This document shows positions 1 to 9,624 of a stretch of 64,000 bases of DNA, piece after piece (the first letter of the stretch is position 1; every line of letters starts with the position of its first letter). This DNA is from Euglena gracilis (taxonomy: Eukaryota > Euglenida > Euglenophyceae > Euglenales): positions 38,959,816-39,023,815 of the forward strand of contig CP154954.1 in the NCBI GenBank assembly GCA_039621445.1. The letters are read 5' to 3'. The translations under genes and the position numbers were made by a program. Under the pieces are notes generated by a model. The model searched no databases. It saw only the letters and a list, made by a program, of their open reading frames with translations, and was not told the origin of the DNA.

Positions 1-1233
1 ATGTATGTATGTATGTATGTATGTATGTATGTATGTATGTATGTATGTATGTATGTATGTATGTATGTATGTATGTATGTATGTATGTATGTATGTATGT
101 ATGTATGTATGTATGTATGTATGTATGTATGTATGTATGTATGTCTGTATGTATGTATGTATGTATGTATGTATGTATGTATGTATGTATGTATGTATGT
201 ATGTATGTATGTATGTAGTATGTATGTATGTATGTATGTATGTATGTATGTATGTATGTATGTATGTATGCATGTATGTATGTATGTATGTATGTATGTA
301 TGTATGTATGTATGTATGTATGTATGTATGTATGTATGTATGTATGTATGTATGTATGTATGTATGTATGTATGTATGTATGTATGTATGTATGTATGTA
401 TGTATGTATGTATGTGTGTGTGTATGTATGTATGTCTGTCTGTCTGTATGTATGTATGTTGTCTGTCTGTCTGTATGTATGTATGTCTGTCTGTCTGTCT
501 GTCTGTATGTATGTATGTATGTATGTATGTATGTATGTATGTATGTATGTATGTATGTATGTATGTATGTATGCATGTATGTATGTATGTATGTATGTAT
601 GTGTATGTATGTATGTATGTATGTATGTATGTATGTATGTATGTATGTATGTATGTATGTATGTATGTATGTATGTATGTATGCATGTATGTATGTATGT
701 ATGTATGTATGTATGTATGTATGTATGTATGTATGTATGTATGTATGCATGCATGCATGCATGTATGTATGTATGTATGTGTATGTATGTATGTATGTAT
801 GTATGTATGTGTGTATGTATGTATGTATGCATGTATGTATGTATGTATGTATGTATGTATGTATGTATGTATGTATGTATGTATGTATGTATGTATGTAT
901 GTATGTATGCATGTATGTATGTATGTATGTATGTATGTATGTATGTATGTATGTATGTATGTATGCATGTATGTATGTATGTATGTATGTATGTATGTAT
1001 GTATGTATGTATATGTGTGTAGGTATGTATGTATGTATGTATATATGTATGTATGTGTATGTATGTATGGTATGTATGTATGTATGCATGTGTATGTCTG
1101 TCTGTCTGTATGTATGTATGTATGTCTGTCTGTCCGTCTGTATGTATGTATGTATGTATGTATGTGTGTATGTATGTATGTATGTATGTCTGTCTGTCTG
1201 TATGTATGTATGTATGTTGTCTGTCTGTATGTA

Positions 1234-1264
<31 letters not shown>

Positions 1265-1784
1265 ATGTATGTATGTATGTATGTATGTATGTATGTATGT
1301 ATGTATGTATGTATGTATGTCTGTATGCATGTATGTATGTATGTATGTATGTATGTATGTATGTATGTATGTATGTATGTATGTATGTATGTATGTATGT
1401 ATGTATGTATGTATGTATGTATGTACATGTATGTATGTATGTATGTATGTATGTATGTATGTATGTATGTATGTATGTATGTATGCATGTATGTATGTAT
1501 GTATGTATGTATGTATGTATGTATGTATGTATGTATGTATGTATGTATGTATGTATGTATGTATGTATGCATGTATGTATGCATGTATGTATGTATGTAT
1601 GTATGTATGCATGTATGTATGTATGTATGTATGTATGTATGTATGTATGTATGTATGTATGTATGTATGTATGTATGTATGTATGTATGTATGTATGTAT
1701 GTATGTATGTATGTATGTATGTATGTATGTATGTATGTATGTATGTATGTATGTATGTATGTATACCTGTGTGTGTGTGTGTGT
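1..1784. repeat. 1.8-kb (ATGT)n microsatellite with (GT)n tail
   Basis: The window opens inside a tetranucleotide tract of ATGT units that continues to about 1765 and ends in a short (GT)n run. Interruptions are mainly CTGT blocks (about 433-505 and 1095-1262) and ATGC variants. A tetramer shifts frame every unit, so all three plus frames read as a Met-Tyr-Val-Cys repeat; this is not coding. A TTTAG acceptor-like sequence follows directly at 1785-1788. The left end of the tract lies outside the window. Confidence 0.97.
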
Positions 1785-1824
1785 TTAGATCCACGACATC
1801 CCCCCCAGGGGTGTCGCTACGTGA

Positions 1825-1970
1825 ATCCATGGCCCCGGCCCCGGCCCCGGCCTCCCCGGGCCCCTGCTGGGCAAGGGCGGGCCGGGCAAGGGGGCCCCCG
1901 GCAAGGGCGGCCCCCCCGGCAAGGGAGGTCCGGGACCACACCGTGGCTTGCAGTCCCCCTCCCCCCCTCA
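1825..1970 (+). CDS. Possible Gly/Lys/Pro-rich exon fragment
   Basis: A GC-rich block just after the microsatellite and a TTTAG acceptor-like site. One frame, open after a stop at 1822-1824, reads a Gly-Pro run followed by Gly-Lys-Gly-Gly-Pro and Gly-Lys-Gly-Ala-Pro units. That composition resembles the GKGEY block at 2.7 kb, which is why I prefer this frame. No ATG lies in that frame and no acceptor lies after the stop. A second frame starts with ATG at 1829 and reads an Ala-Pro/Arg-rich chain. No family is recognised and the block may be non-coding. Confidence 0.22.
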
Positions 1971-2103
1971 GTGTGTGTGTGTGGGTGGGTGGTCGGGTGG
2001 GTGTGGGTGGGTGGGTGTGGGTGTGGGTGGGTGTGGGTGTGGGTGGGTGGGTGGGTGGGTGGGTGGGTGGGTGGGTGTGGGTGGGTGGGTGGGTGTGGGG
2101 GTC
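1969..2103. repeat. (GGGT/GT)n microsatellite
   Basis: Purine/T repeat of GTGTGGGTGGGT type directly downstream of the GC-rich block. Its other strand gives Pro-Thr-His frames that are not coding. Confidence 0.9.
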
Positions 2104-2289
2104 TGACTGGGTTGGGCCTCCAAAACGGGGGACCACAGCTGATGGAACACAAGGCCGAGATTGACTGAAATTTCACCACCGGTTCCTGTTTCGGGCCGTC
2201 ATGGCCGATTGTGCGCCGAGTGGGAGCGCTCTGGACGTGGCTGACATGGATCTGGCCGGAAATTTCAACCCCGGCAAGCCGCCAGTGCG

Positions 2290-2720
2290 CAGCTGAAGCA
2301 TTAACCCTCCCCCCGGGGGTCCAGCCAGCCAGCAGCCTTTTCCAGCGCGGTACCCCCCTCCCCCCATCAACATGTTTCATTTATTTCCAACCCACCCTTC
2401 GGGCGGCTGGACGTTTTCCAGCTTTTTTGCTTTCAAAGGAACAAAAATGGGCCAAAAATGGGCAAAAATGGGTAGGAAAAGGGCTGGCCAGGGCAAACTT
2501 AGTGTCAAAAAAAAAGATTTTATGTATAGTTGGACATTTTTGCAGTTTCAATTTCAATTTTTTTGGCACCTGGTTCGACCCCAGGTCGGGCTCAGTTCCA
2601 GCCCAGACACCTGGGGGGGGGGGTCCACCAGCAACCTTTTTCCAGCCAGCCTATAATTTCCAGCCTCTGAGCTGGACCCCCCAGGGGTGGGAGGTCGTTG
2701 AAGAAAAAAGCGCCTGCAAG
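2290..2720 (+). repeat. Dispersed repeat, copy 1 of a pair with 23.75-24.18 kb
   Basis: About 430 bp beginning with a CCAGCCAGCCAGCAGCC motif. It continues through a TTTTTGCAGTTTCAATTTC segment and a GGCACCTGGTTCGACCCCAGG segment, and ends near CCAGCCTCTGAGCTGGACCCC. The same blocks recur in the same order and orientation at 23,770-24,155. Shorter relatives rich in GGCTGGACCCCC lie at 17.64-17.94 kb. No coding capacity is evident; a transposon remnant is likely but no terminal repeat was identified. Confidence 0.7.
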
Positions 2721-3052
2721 CCGCTGCGTGGCTGGGACCCGGCAAGGGTGGGCCTGGGAAAGGCGAGTATGGCAAGGGCGAGTACGGGAAGGGTGAGACA
2801 GGGAAAGGCGAGTACGGGAAAGGCGAGTACGGGAAAGGCGAGTACGGGAAAGGCGAGTACGGGAAAGGCGAGTACGGGAAAGGCGAGTACGGGAAAGGCG
2901 AGCACGGGAAGGGCGAGCACGGGAAGGGCGGGCCGCCGTCCGGCCTGCCGCCGCCGCCCCGCGCCGCCTCCCCGCCCGTGCCCAGGGCGTGGTCCCCGGG
3001 AGATGATCATTTTGATCCCTTGAGAATGCCGGTGTCCCGCCAGGGAATTTAG
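2708..3052 (+). CDS. Candidate exon with GKGEY pentapeptide repeats
   Basis: An open frame reads about a dozen tandem copies of Gly-Lys-Gly-Glu-Tyr (a 15-nt unit, 2741-2930; late copies have His for Tyr). A Pro/Ala-rich linker and the less repetitive stretch WSPGDDHFDPLRMPVSRQ follow, ending at TAG 3050-3052. The repeat unit is a multiple of three and the tail has ordinary amino-acid diversity, which favours coding over a neutral minisatellite. The minus strand reads a Val-Leu-Ala-Phe-Pro repeat, which looks less like a protein. No start codon lies in frame, so this would be an internal or terminal exon. Function unknown. Confidence 0.35.
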   Translation, partial: KRLQAAAWLGPGKGGPGKGEYGKGEYGKGETGKGEYGKGEYGKGEYGKGEYGKGEYGKGEYGKGEHGKGEHGKGGPPSGLPPPPRAASPPVPRAWSPGDDHFDPLRMPVSRQGI

Positions 3053-3156
3053 TCTCTCGCTGACTTGTCAGATGACAACCCCCAGATGAAGCCCCCCCCC
3101 CCTGAGGGGGGCTTTGGACGGTCGCGTTTGGGAGGCGTTTTCCACGTTATCAACCC

Positions 3157-3482
3157 CCCAGGAAATTGTCATGCCTGAGAACCTGTCAGGGTCATTTTTC
3201 ATTTTCATTCATTTTCATGATTTTCCCTTGACATGCCCCACCTGGGAAACTGTCAGGGTCCTCCTTAGTTGCACAAAGGCTTCTTGTCTGTTTGTGGTCG
3301 GCGCCAATTTCGCTTCTGGCCCAGTTTGTGTGGTGAGTGGCCAGGTACCCACCAGTGTTCTAAAACTGTCAGGGTCCTCCCCGGGAAACTGTCAGGGTCC
3401 CGGCCGACCTGTCATGATAGGAAGTTGTCGGGGTCCCCGGTACCGGCCAACCTGTCAGGTGAAAGTTTCCCGGGGGGGGGGG
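3157..3482. repeat. CTGTCAGGG repeat element, copy 1
   Basis: About 325 bp built from repeats of the motif AACTGTCAGGGTCC and CCGGTACCGGCCAACCTGTC. The ends are inverted relative to each other: AGGAAATTGTCATGCC on the left, CAGGTGAAAGTTTCCC on the right. A second copy with better-preserved ends is at 6603-6905. This looks like a small non-autonomous element or a minisatellite with inverted ends; it has no ORF of note. Confidence 0.65.
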
Positions 3483-3744
3483 GGGTATGGCATGGAGTTC
3501 TGGTTTTTTTAAAAAAAGGTTCTCTCCCCCCCTTTCTCTCACTCTCTATGGCATAGTTTTTCACAAGGTCCCCCTAACGCCGAGGGGGGGCCTAGTTAAC
3601 CACATCTGTGGATTGAGTTGGGGTTTGGTGTTATAAAGTTGAGCATAAAAAGTTATTCCTGAATTAAATTGAATTGAGGCCTAAATATACAGCCCAATGT
3701 ACATGATAACCCTGTAAAAATGAGGGAAAAATTGAAAAACAAGA

Positions 3745-4060
3745 TGAAGTCAAGATGAAGCATTTAAAGCTTTTTTGAAGGCTTTTCAGGGCTTTTTATC
3801 GAACCAACGTTTTTGAAGAAAAAAGGCAGTTTTGGCTGATAGACAATGCTCCAGCGATGCCAGAAATCATTTTTTCCCCCCGGAGTTGGCCTGTTTTTGC
3901 CAAGATTTTGCGGTTTCATTTTTGCTCGGTTGAAGAAAATTCTGCCAGTCCGGTCTGGTCCATATCTTTTGAATCGAACGGTCTGGTTGGAAATTATGAA
4001 GGCACATTTTAAGGCATTCCAAGGTTTTTTCTGGCGTCTTAAAAATAATATGCCTGACCC
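3745..4060 (+). repeat. Dispersed AT-rich repeat family, copy 1
   Basis: Segment with CAATGCTCCAGCGATGCC and a TTTTTGCCAAGATTTTGCGG block. Diverged copies in opposite orientation occur at about 49,800-50,150 and 51,780-52,180, and a short piece lies at 14,030-14,170. The rest of 3483-4250 holds AT-rich sequence in which I see no gene. Confidence 0.6.
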
Positions 4061-4257
4061 TATGTCTGACCTAACTCGAACCCTTAGCAACCCAAGGCAA
4101 CAAGGTCACCCCAGGAAATTCAGGGGTGTCTGGTGAAGAACCATGCCACATACACACATGCATTCATGCAATTTACCAGATCATCAGATTATTTATTTGA
4201 AAGTCATTCGGATGAAACTCCAATTTCTTGTGCACATATATTTCTATGTGTACGTAT

Positions 4258-5066
4258 GTCTAACAGCATATGTATGCATGCATACATGCATACATACATA
4301 CATACATACATATATACATACATACATACATACATACATACATACATACATACATACATACATACATACATACATACATACATGCATGCATGCATACATA
4401 CATACATACATACATACATACGTACAATATACAAATACAAATACATATACATATACATATGCATATACATATACATATACATATACAAATGCATATGCAT
4501 ATGCATATACATGTACATATACACATACATATACATATACATATATATACATACAATACATACATACAGATACATACATACATACATACATATACATACA
4601 TACAATACATACATACATATACAGCATAAAATACATAACATACATACATATACATACATACATTACATAGAGAGATACATATACAGAGACAGACTATAGA
4701 CAGATACAGATACATATACATATACAGACAGAGACATATACAGATACATACATATACAATACATACAGAAAGATACAGATACATACATACATACATAGAC
4801 ATAGACATACATATACAGAGACATACATACATATACAGATACAGAGAAAGATACATATACATACACATATACATACATACAACATATACATACAGAGACA
4901 TATACATATACATATACATATACAGATACATATACATATACATACAAGACTATACATATACAATACATATACAGAGATACATATACAGAGACATATACAA
5001 ACAATACATACATACATATACATACAATATACATATACAGAGAAATACATATACATATACATATAC

Positions 5067-5101
<35 letters not shown>

Positions 5102-5143
5102 GATACATATACATACATACATATACATATACATATACATATA

Positions 5144-5184
<41 letters not shown>

Positions 5185-5187
5185 TAC

Positions 5188-5224
<37 letters not shown>

Positions 5225-5401
5225 ACATATGCATATACATCAATACATATACATATACATATACATAAACATACATATACATATACATATAGAGAGACAG
5301 AACATATACAGATACAGACATACATAGACATCAGATACATATACATACAGATATACATATACATATACATATACATAGACATATACATACTATACATATA
5401 C

Positions 5402-5477
<76 letters not shown>

Positions 5478-5495
5478 GTATATATAAATATATAT
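4258..5495. repeat. 1.2-kb (CATA)n / (ACATAT)n microsatellite
   Basis: Starts as CATA tetramers (4265-4430) and continues as ACATAT hexamers with CAGAGA interruptions to about 5490. The long Tyr/Ile/Cys/Met frames on both strands are by-products of the repeat. Confidence 0.96.
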
Positions 5496-5599
5496 CCATG
5501 TGTGTATTTAAATCCACGTCATTTGAGTTTTCATCCGAGTATTTAAATAATTTTGTGTGACCTCGCAAAATGGACCGCAAAGTCTGCAAAAAGGCCGTC

Positions 5600-7407
5600 T
5601 TTGACGCACCACGCCCTGCCCCCGCCCCCCGCGGGGCCGCCGGCCAGCGTGTCCCGCCCACCCTCCCTCCCCCCCGGCCACGCCCCCTACGGCCTGCCGG
5701 GGCCCGGGCCCAGCGGGGCCGCCGCCCGGCCGGGGCCCTCGCCCACGAAGCCCGGGCCAGCCCCCGGCTCCCCGCTGGCCAGGGCGGTCTGGCACAGGGG
5801 TGGGGGGTTGGTTGGCTGACTCCCCCAGACCCCAGAGTACACCTGCCCTCCAGGGACGCTGGCAGGGGTCTCTTCTTCTTCTGCTTCTTCTTCTTCTTCT
5901 TCTTCTTCTTCTTCTTCTTCTTCTTCTGTGATTTGTACCCCCTCCTCCCAGGGCATATCTCCATTTGCAGCGGCCAGACCGTCGCCAGACCGTCTCGGCC
6001 TGCCCCAAGGCTGCAGTGGGGTGCAGGGGGGTGGGGGGGTGGGGGGGGTGGGGGTGGGGTGGGGGGGGTGGGGGCGATCCAGAGAGGGGGGGACGTGAAG
6101 AGGGGGGGGGGCCGAGGGGGGGGGGGGGGGGGGCAGGGGGGGGGGGGGGGGGGGGGGGGCGGGCCCCCCTGCCACCGTCCACGGAGGTGCGGCTGCGGCT
6201 GACGGGCGACATTGACGTCCCCCCGGGTGTGGCAGTGTTTTCCCTCCTCGTTCGTTTGCCCCAACCCCTGTCTCTCTCGCCCACCGTCTGTCTCTCATTT
6301 GCAGATTTCGTTGCCGACAACCCTCGGGGCCCCCGCAGCGGAGGTGTGTTGAGGGAAGCCCCTGCTGTTCAGGGCCATTCTTTGTTGGCCCGTTGCCCCA
6401 GCCATTGGTGAGGGGCACTGAGTCACTCAAGACGCCGGGCCAGAAACGAAGGAACCGCCGCAAACAAGAACAAGAGAGAACCGCCACTCAACCAGAACAA
6501 GAGTGTTCTTGTTGTTGCTTTACATGATCCCTGTTCAGCTTTCTGGTGTCCTTCAAATCAAAAGGCACCATAGAAAGCAAATCCTGTTGTAGTACCTCCC
6601 CCTCCCCCTGGGAAACTGTCATGCCCGAGAACCTGTCAGGATCCCGCCCGGGAAACTGTCAGGGTCCCCGGTACTGGCCAACCTGTCAGTGTAGGAAGTT
6701 GTCAGGGTCCCCGGTACCGGCCAACCTGTCAGGGTCATTTTTCATTGACTTTCCCTTGAAATGCCCTACCCGGGAAAACTGTCAGGGTCCCGCCCGGGAA
6801 ACTGTCAGGGTCCCTGGTACCGGCCAACCTGTCATGATAGGAAGTTGTCAGGGACCCCGGTACTGGCCAACCTGTCAGGTGACAGTTTCCCCGGGGGGGG
6901 GGGGGTAGGTATTTTGCTCTGTTGGCAAGGAGTGCCTTCTGGTTCAACATTATATTACCCCATCACAACCATGATGCAACCGCAGGGACGGAGCTTGTGG
7001 CTCGGGAAACGGTGACACCCTTCGAGGAAGTCCGGCGCCCTTTGGATTACATCCCACCTGCCGAGGTGTGTCCCTCTCAGGGGTTCGCTCACGCGCGTGT
7101 GTGTCGATGCACGGCATTTCTGTGTTGGTGTGTGTGTGTGTGTTATGTTCTTTGTGTGTGTTATGTGTGTTATGTGTGTGTGGTGTGTGTGTCATGTGTG
7201 TCTGTCTGTCTGGGTGCGTGCTGGGCCATGCTTCCATTCTTATCTGGGCGGACGGTGCCTCATTTTGTCTATGTCTGTTCTCAGCCAACGTCCCCGAAGT
7301 GTGGCAGCAGCGTGACCCACACCCGCAACCTTGCGGCAGCGGGGCCCATGCCGCACGCCGCCCCATCTCCGCGAGGGCCCGAGCGGTGCCGGCGGTGTAG
7401 TCGATGA
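5600..7407 (+). CDS. Gene model A: five-exon Pro/Gly-rich protein, unknown function
   Basis: Exons at about 5600-5799, 6137-6226, 6305-6343, 6986-7065 and 7285-7407 (TGA 7405-7407) join with matching phases at every junction (1, 1, 1, 0). Donors read GTGGGG, GTGTGG, GTGTGT, GTGTGT. The acceptors at 6304 and 7284 have good pyrimidine tracts; the one at 6136 sits in a G run and is weak. The chain is a Pro/Ala/Gly-rich region, a poly-Gly stretch, then STEVRLRLTGDIDVPP, DFVADNPRGPRSG, and TELVARETVTPFEEVRRPL ending LDYIPPAE, and a Ser/Ala/Pro-rich tail. The middle exons have ordinary amino-acid use and mostly G/C third positions, so coding is likely. I recognise no family. The 5' end is open and may include upstream exons. 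The terminal exon could alternatively use a frame ending at TAG 7398-7400. Confidence 0.55.
5871..5927. repeat. (CTT)n microsatellite
   Basis: Near-perfect TTC/CTT run inside the first intron of gene model A, about 70 bp after its donor. The minus strand reads a Glu or Arg run. Confidence 0.95.
6015..6160. repeat. Poly-G tract
   Basis: G runs of up to 21 broken by single A, C or T. The acceptor proposed for gene model A exon 2 (AG at 6135-6136) lies inside it, and the first codons of that exon read poly-Gly. Run lengths may not be reliable in the assembly. Confidence 0.85.
6603..6905. repeat. CTGTCAGGG repeat element, copy 2
   Basis: About 300 bp in the third intron of gene model A. It has inverted ends, CTGGGAAACTGTCATGCC and CAGGTGACAGTTTCCCC, and internal 25-50 bp repeats of GGGAAACTGTCAGGGTCC and CCGGTACCGGCCAACCTGTC. 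It is homologous to 3157-3482. No clear target duplication was found. Confidence 0.7.
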
Positions 7408-7439
7408 ACACTCCTCTGTGGCAGCCCTGTTCCCTCAAG

Positions 7440-7760
7440 AGGGATTCCGCCCAGGGGTGTTTTTTTTTTAGTGTTGGACCCTGGGGGGGGGGGGGGAGGG
7501 TGGATGGGTTTGGCCAACCCCCCCCAGGGGTGTTCCCCCAGGGAGGGGATATATTTTTCGGCACCGAAGGCGGCTAATATTTTTTAAAAGAGGTGCTATT
7601 TTTAGCATTTTTCGCGATTTTGGCCATTTTCGGGGGGAAAGTGAGTGGGTCCCTCGGGACCCCCCGCCCTAACCCCCCGCCCCCCTAAGGGTTAGGTGGG
7701 TGGGGGGCGCCCCCCCCCCCCAGGGGGTGGGTGGGTGGGGTGAACCACCCCGGTCTTTTT
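7440..7760 (-). repeat. Dispersed GGCACC/TATATC repeat family copy
   Basis: Contains the family core (in the opposite orientation to most copies) with TTTTTAGCATTTTTCGCGATTTTGGCC between poly-G and poly-C walls. Other copies: 40,195-40,400, 42,300-42,720, 44,110-44,480, 44,790-45,060 and 47,290-47,480. No ORF is convincing. The remainder of 7408-7899 is low complexity. Confidence 0.65.
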
Positions 7761-7899
7761 TAAAAAAAACCCGATTCCACCCAGCCTGCCTGGTCCATTT
7801 TTTGAAACTTGGCCGCCGCCCCGATTCAGTGGTCAAAGTCCTGCCAAGCGTTGATGGGCATTGAGGTCCCACCAAACAACGCTGCCAAATGAAACAACA

Positions 7900-8887
7900 A
7901 TGGCTGAAGTGGGCTGGGAGGGGCTGGGGACAACGCGGTTCCGTTATCGTACCCCCCCCCCGCTTGCTATCGACACCGCCACCGTCGCCACCACCGCTGG
8001 CCCCAGCTACTCTCCGCAGGCGCTGCAGGTGTTCCCCTCTCAAGTTTCTGCTGGCCCATGAAGGCACCAAGGATTGTGTGTGATGATTGTTGGCCCCAAA
8101 GGTACCAAGGAATGTATGGCAACCTTTTAGCTACTGCCCCCCTCCCGGGGGGGGGGGGGGCAGTAGTTAAACAAGGGGGTGTTTGGACCCAAAATTTAGG
8201 CTACAATTAGGCCGAATTTAGGTCTGAATTTAGGCCCAATTTCGGCCGAACTCCCTAGTTTTGCCCGAACCCTAACCCTAACCCCCTTTTTTTTTACCGA
8301 CGATCGCAACCCTAACCCTGCCCCGAAAAATAATACCACAAAGTGCCGTCGAAACCCACATCAGCTTGCGTTTAAGAAGGTGTACCTCCCCCCCACTGTT
8401 TTACCTTTTTGGGGGGAGCGACGCCTTTTGTCTCTTTCAGAATTTCAATAGGATGGTGATTGGGGATGTAAATGAATGCGCAGTTCAAACGCCAATGGCC
8501 ATGGGTCTTTCATGGGTCTTTGGAGCAGTTCTTTTCCGTTTTTTTTTCTCCCTCAGGGGTGTGATTTGGAACCTTGTTCCGGGGTGTGTTGCCTGAAACA
8601 GCCGTCTGATGGCCACGCTGCGTGTTTGTGGTCGCGGCCATCAGGCCACCACGCTGCTTCGCAATGGACCCCCCCTCCCAGGTGTCTGTTGCCCACTGTT
8701 GCAGAACTCTGTCTCTCGAGGCCTCCAACAGATGACCGCCCCGGCCGCAAAGGCCCTGCCCATCTTGGACGGCAGCCCCGCTGGTGTCCCCCACCCCACG
8801 CCGCGTACGTTGTCGGACTGGCACCAGACAGTCCGAGCTCCCAGCGGCAGACAGGAAAGCCAGCCTTGGGCCAGCTCTGGGCAATGA
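7900..8887 (+). CDS. Gene model B: two-exon, about 103-aa protein, unknown function
   Basis: Exon 1 begins at ATG 7900 (MAEVGWEGLGTTRFRYR) and runs to a GTGTTC donor after 8028 in phase 0. Exon 2 starts at 8705 after a good acceptor (TTGCCCACTGTTGCAG) in phase 0. It includes MTAPAAKALPILDGSPAG and TLSDWHQTVRAPSGRQ and ends at TGA 8885-8887. About 80 percent of exon 2 codons in this frame end in G or C, better than the alternative frame. A Cys-rich block at 8557-8681 (GCDLEPCSGVCC) also has an acceptor and donor and is phase-compatible with exon 1, but not with exon 2 in this frame; it may be an alternative exon. No homologue recognised. Confidence 0.42.
8265..8310. repeat. Short interstitial CCCTAA-type repeats
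   Basis: A few degenerate CCCTAA units beside a poly-T tract, resembling the TTAGGG-class telomere repeat. Located in the intron of gene model B. Confidence 0.6.
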
Positions 8888-9340
8888 GGGTCCCGGCATG
8901 TGGCACATGAAAGCGACGTTGACAGCTGGACTATGCTGAAGTTTTTTAGCATTTTTTAGGGGGGTTCACCTGTGTCTACTTCTTCAGGTCCTTTGGAGTG
9001 TCCCTTCTGGAGCACGCCTGCATTCATTTCTGTCATCTCCATGACAACCTGACACCTGCATACTGTGCAAAAACGAAGATGGCAGCGACACCAGTAACAA
9101 ACCTCCCTGCCAAATACGCCCTTTCACGCCCGAATATGCTCAATGGGGATGGGGAGAGGGTGGCATGCAAAGCGGCATGGCCCGACGTTCGAGTTGAGTT
9201 TGCACTCGCATTGAGTTTCCATCCCGGTCACAATCCAGGTGAGGGGTACCCCCACATACCCCTTTTCAGTCTTTTCCCTCCTCTCGGTGGCATCTCCCGG
9301 CCAAAGAGGCTTCGCGCCGCCCGCCCCCCCCCCCCCGCAG

Positions 9341-9624
9341 ACGCCCCGCCCGGCGGCCCCCCGCCCTCCAGTGCAGTGCACCCGCTGGACGGCGGCCCCG
9401 GGGCAGCGGGAGCCGACCCCCCGGCCGCGCCCGGCCGCCCATCCCGCGGCCCGTGCCCCTCCCCCCCTCCCCCCCCCCCCCCGCGAGTGCCTCCGGCGCC
9501 GGCCCCAGCGCCGGGGCTGTCGGTCAGGGGGGCTCCGGCGAACCTGCCGTCCCCCTCGGTCGGCCGCGGGATGCCCCCGGCCGCCCGGGCGAGGGCCGTA
9601 CCCCGCTCAGAGGCCTTTCCGGGG
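9341..9624 (+). CDS. Candidate Pro/Ala-rich exon
   Basis: A 284-bp GC-rich block between a C-rich acceptor (CCCCGCAG) and a GTGTGG donor. The preferred frame reads a Pro/Gly/Ala/Ser-rich chain that ends ARAVPRSEAFPG in phase 0. All three plus frames and the minus strand are open because of the composition, so frame choice is weak. It is phase-compatible with 11,943-12,073. 8888-9340 and 9625-11,900 hold AT-rich, low-complexity sequence with no gene I can support, apart from a short (GTA)n(GTT)n tract near 10,000-10,035. Confidence 0.3.

Noticed and set aside
1-2168. Long Met-Tyr-Val-Cys frames of up to 719 codons
   Set aside because: They are the three readings of the ATGT microsatellite; no splice, start or composition signal supports a protein.
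4204-5321. Tyr/Ile/Cys/Met-rich frames on both strands
   Set aside because: Artefacts of the ATAC/ACATAT microsatellite.
5508-6487. Minus-strand Pro-rich and Glu-rich frames across 5.5-6.5 kb
   Set aside because: They come from the G tract and the CTT repeat read backwards; the plus-strand exons have better splice sites and phase.
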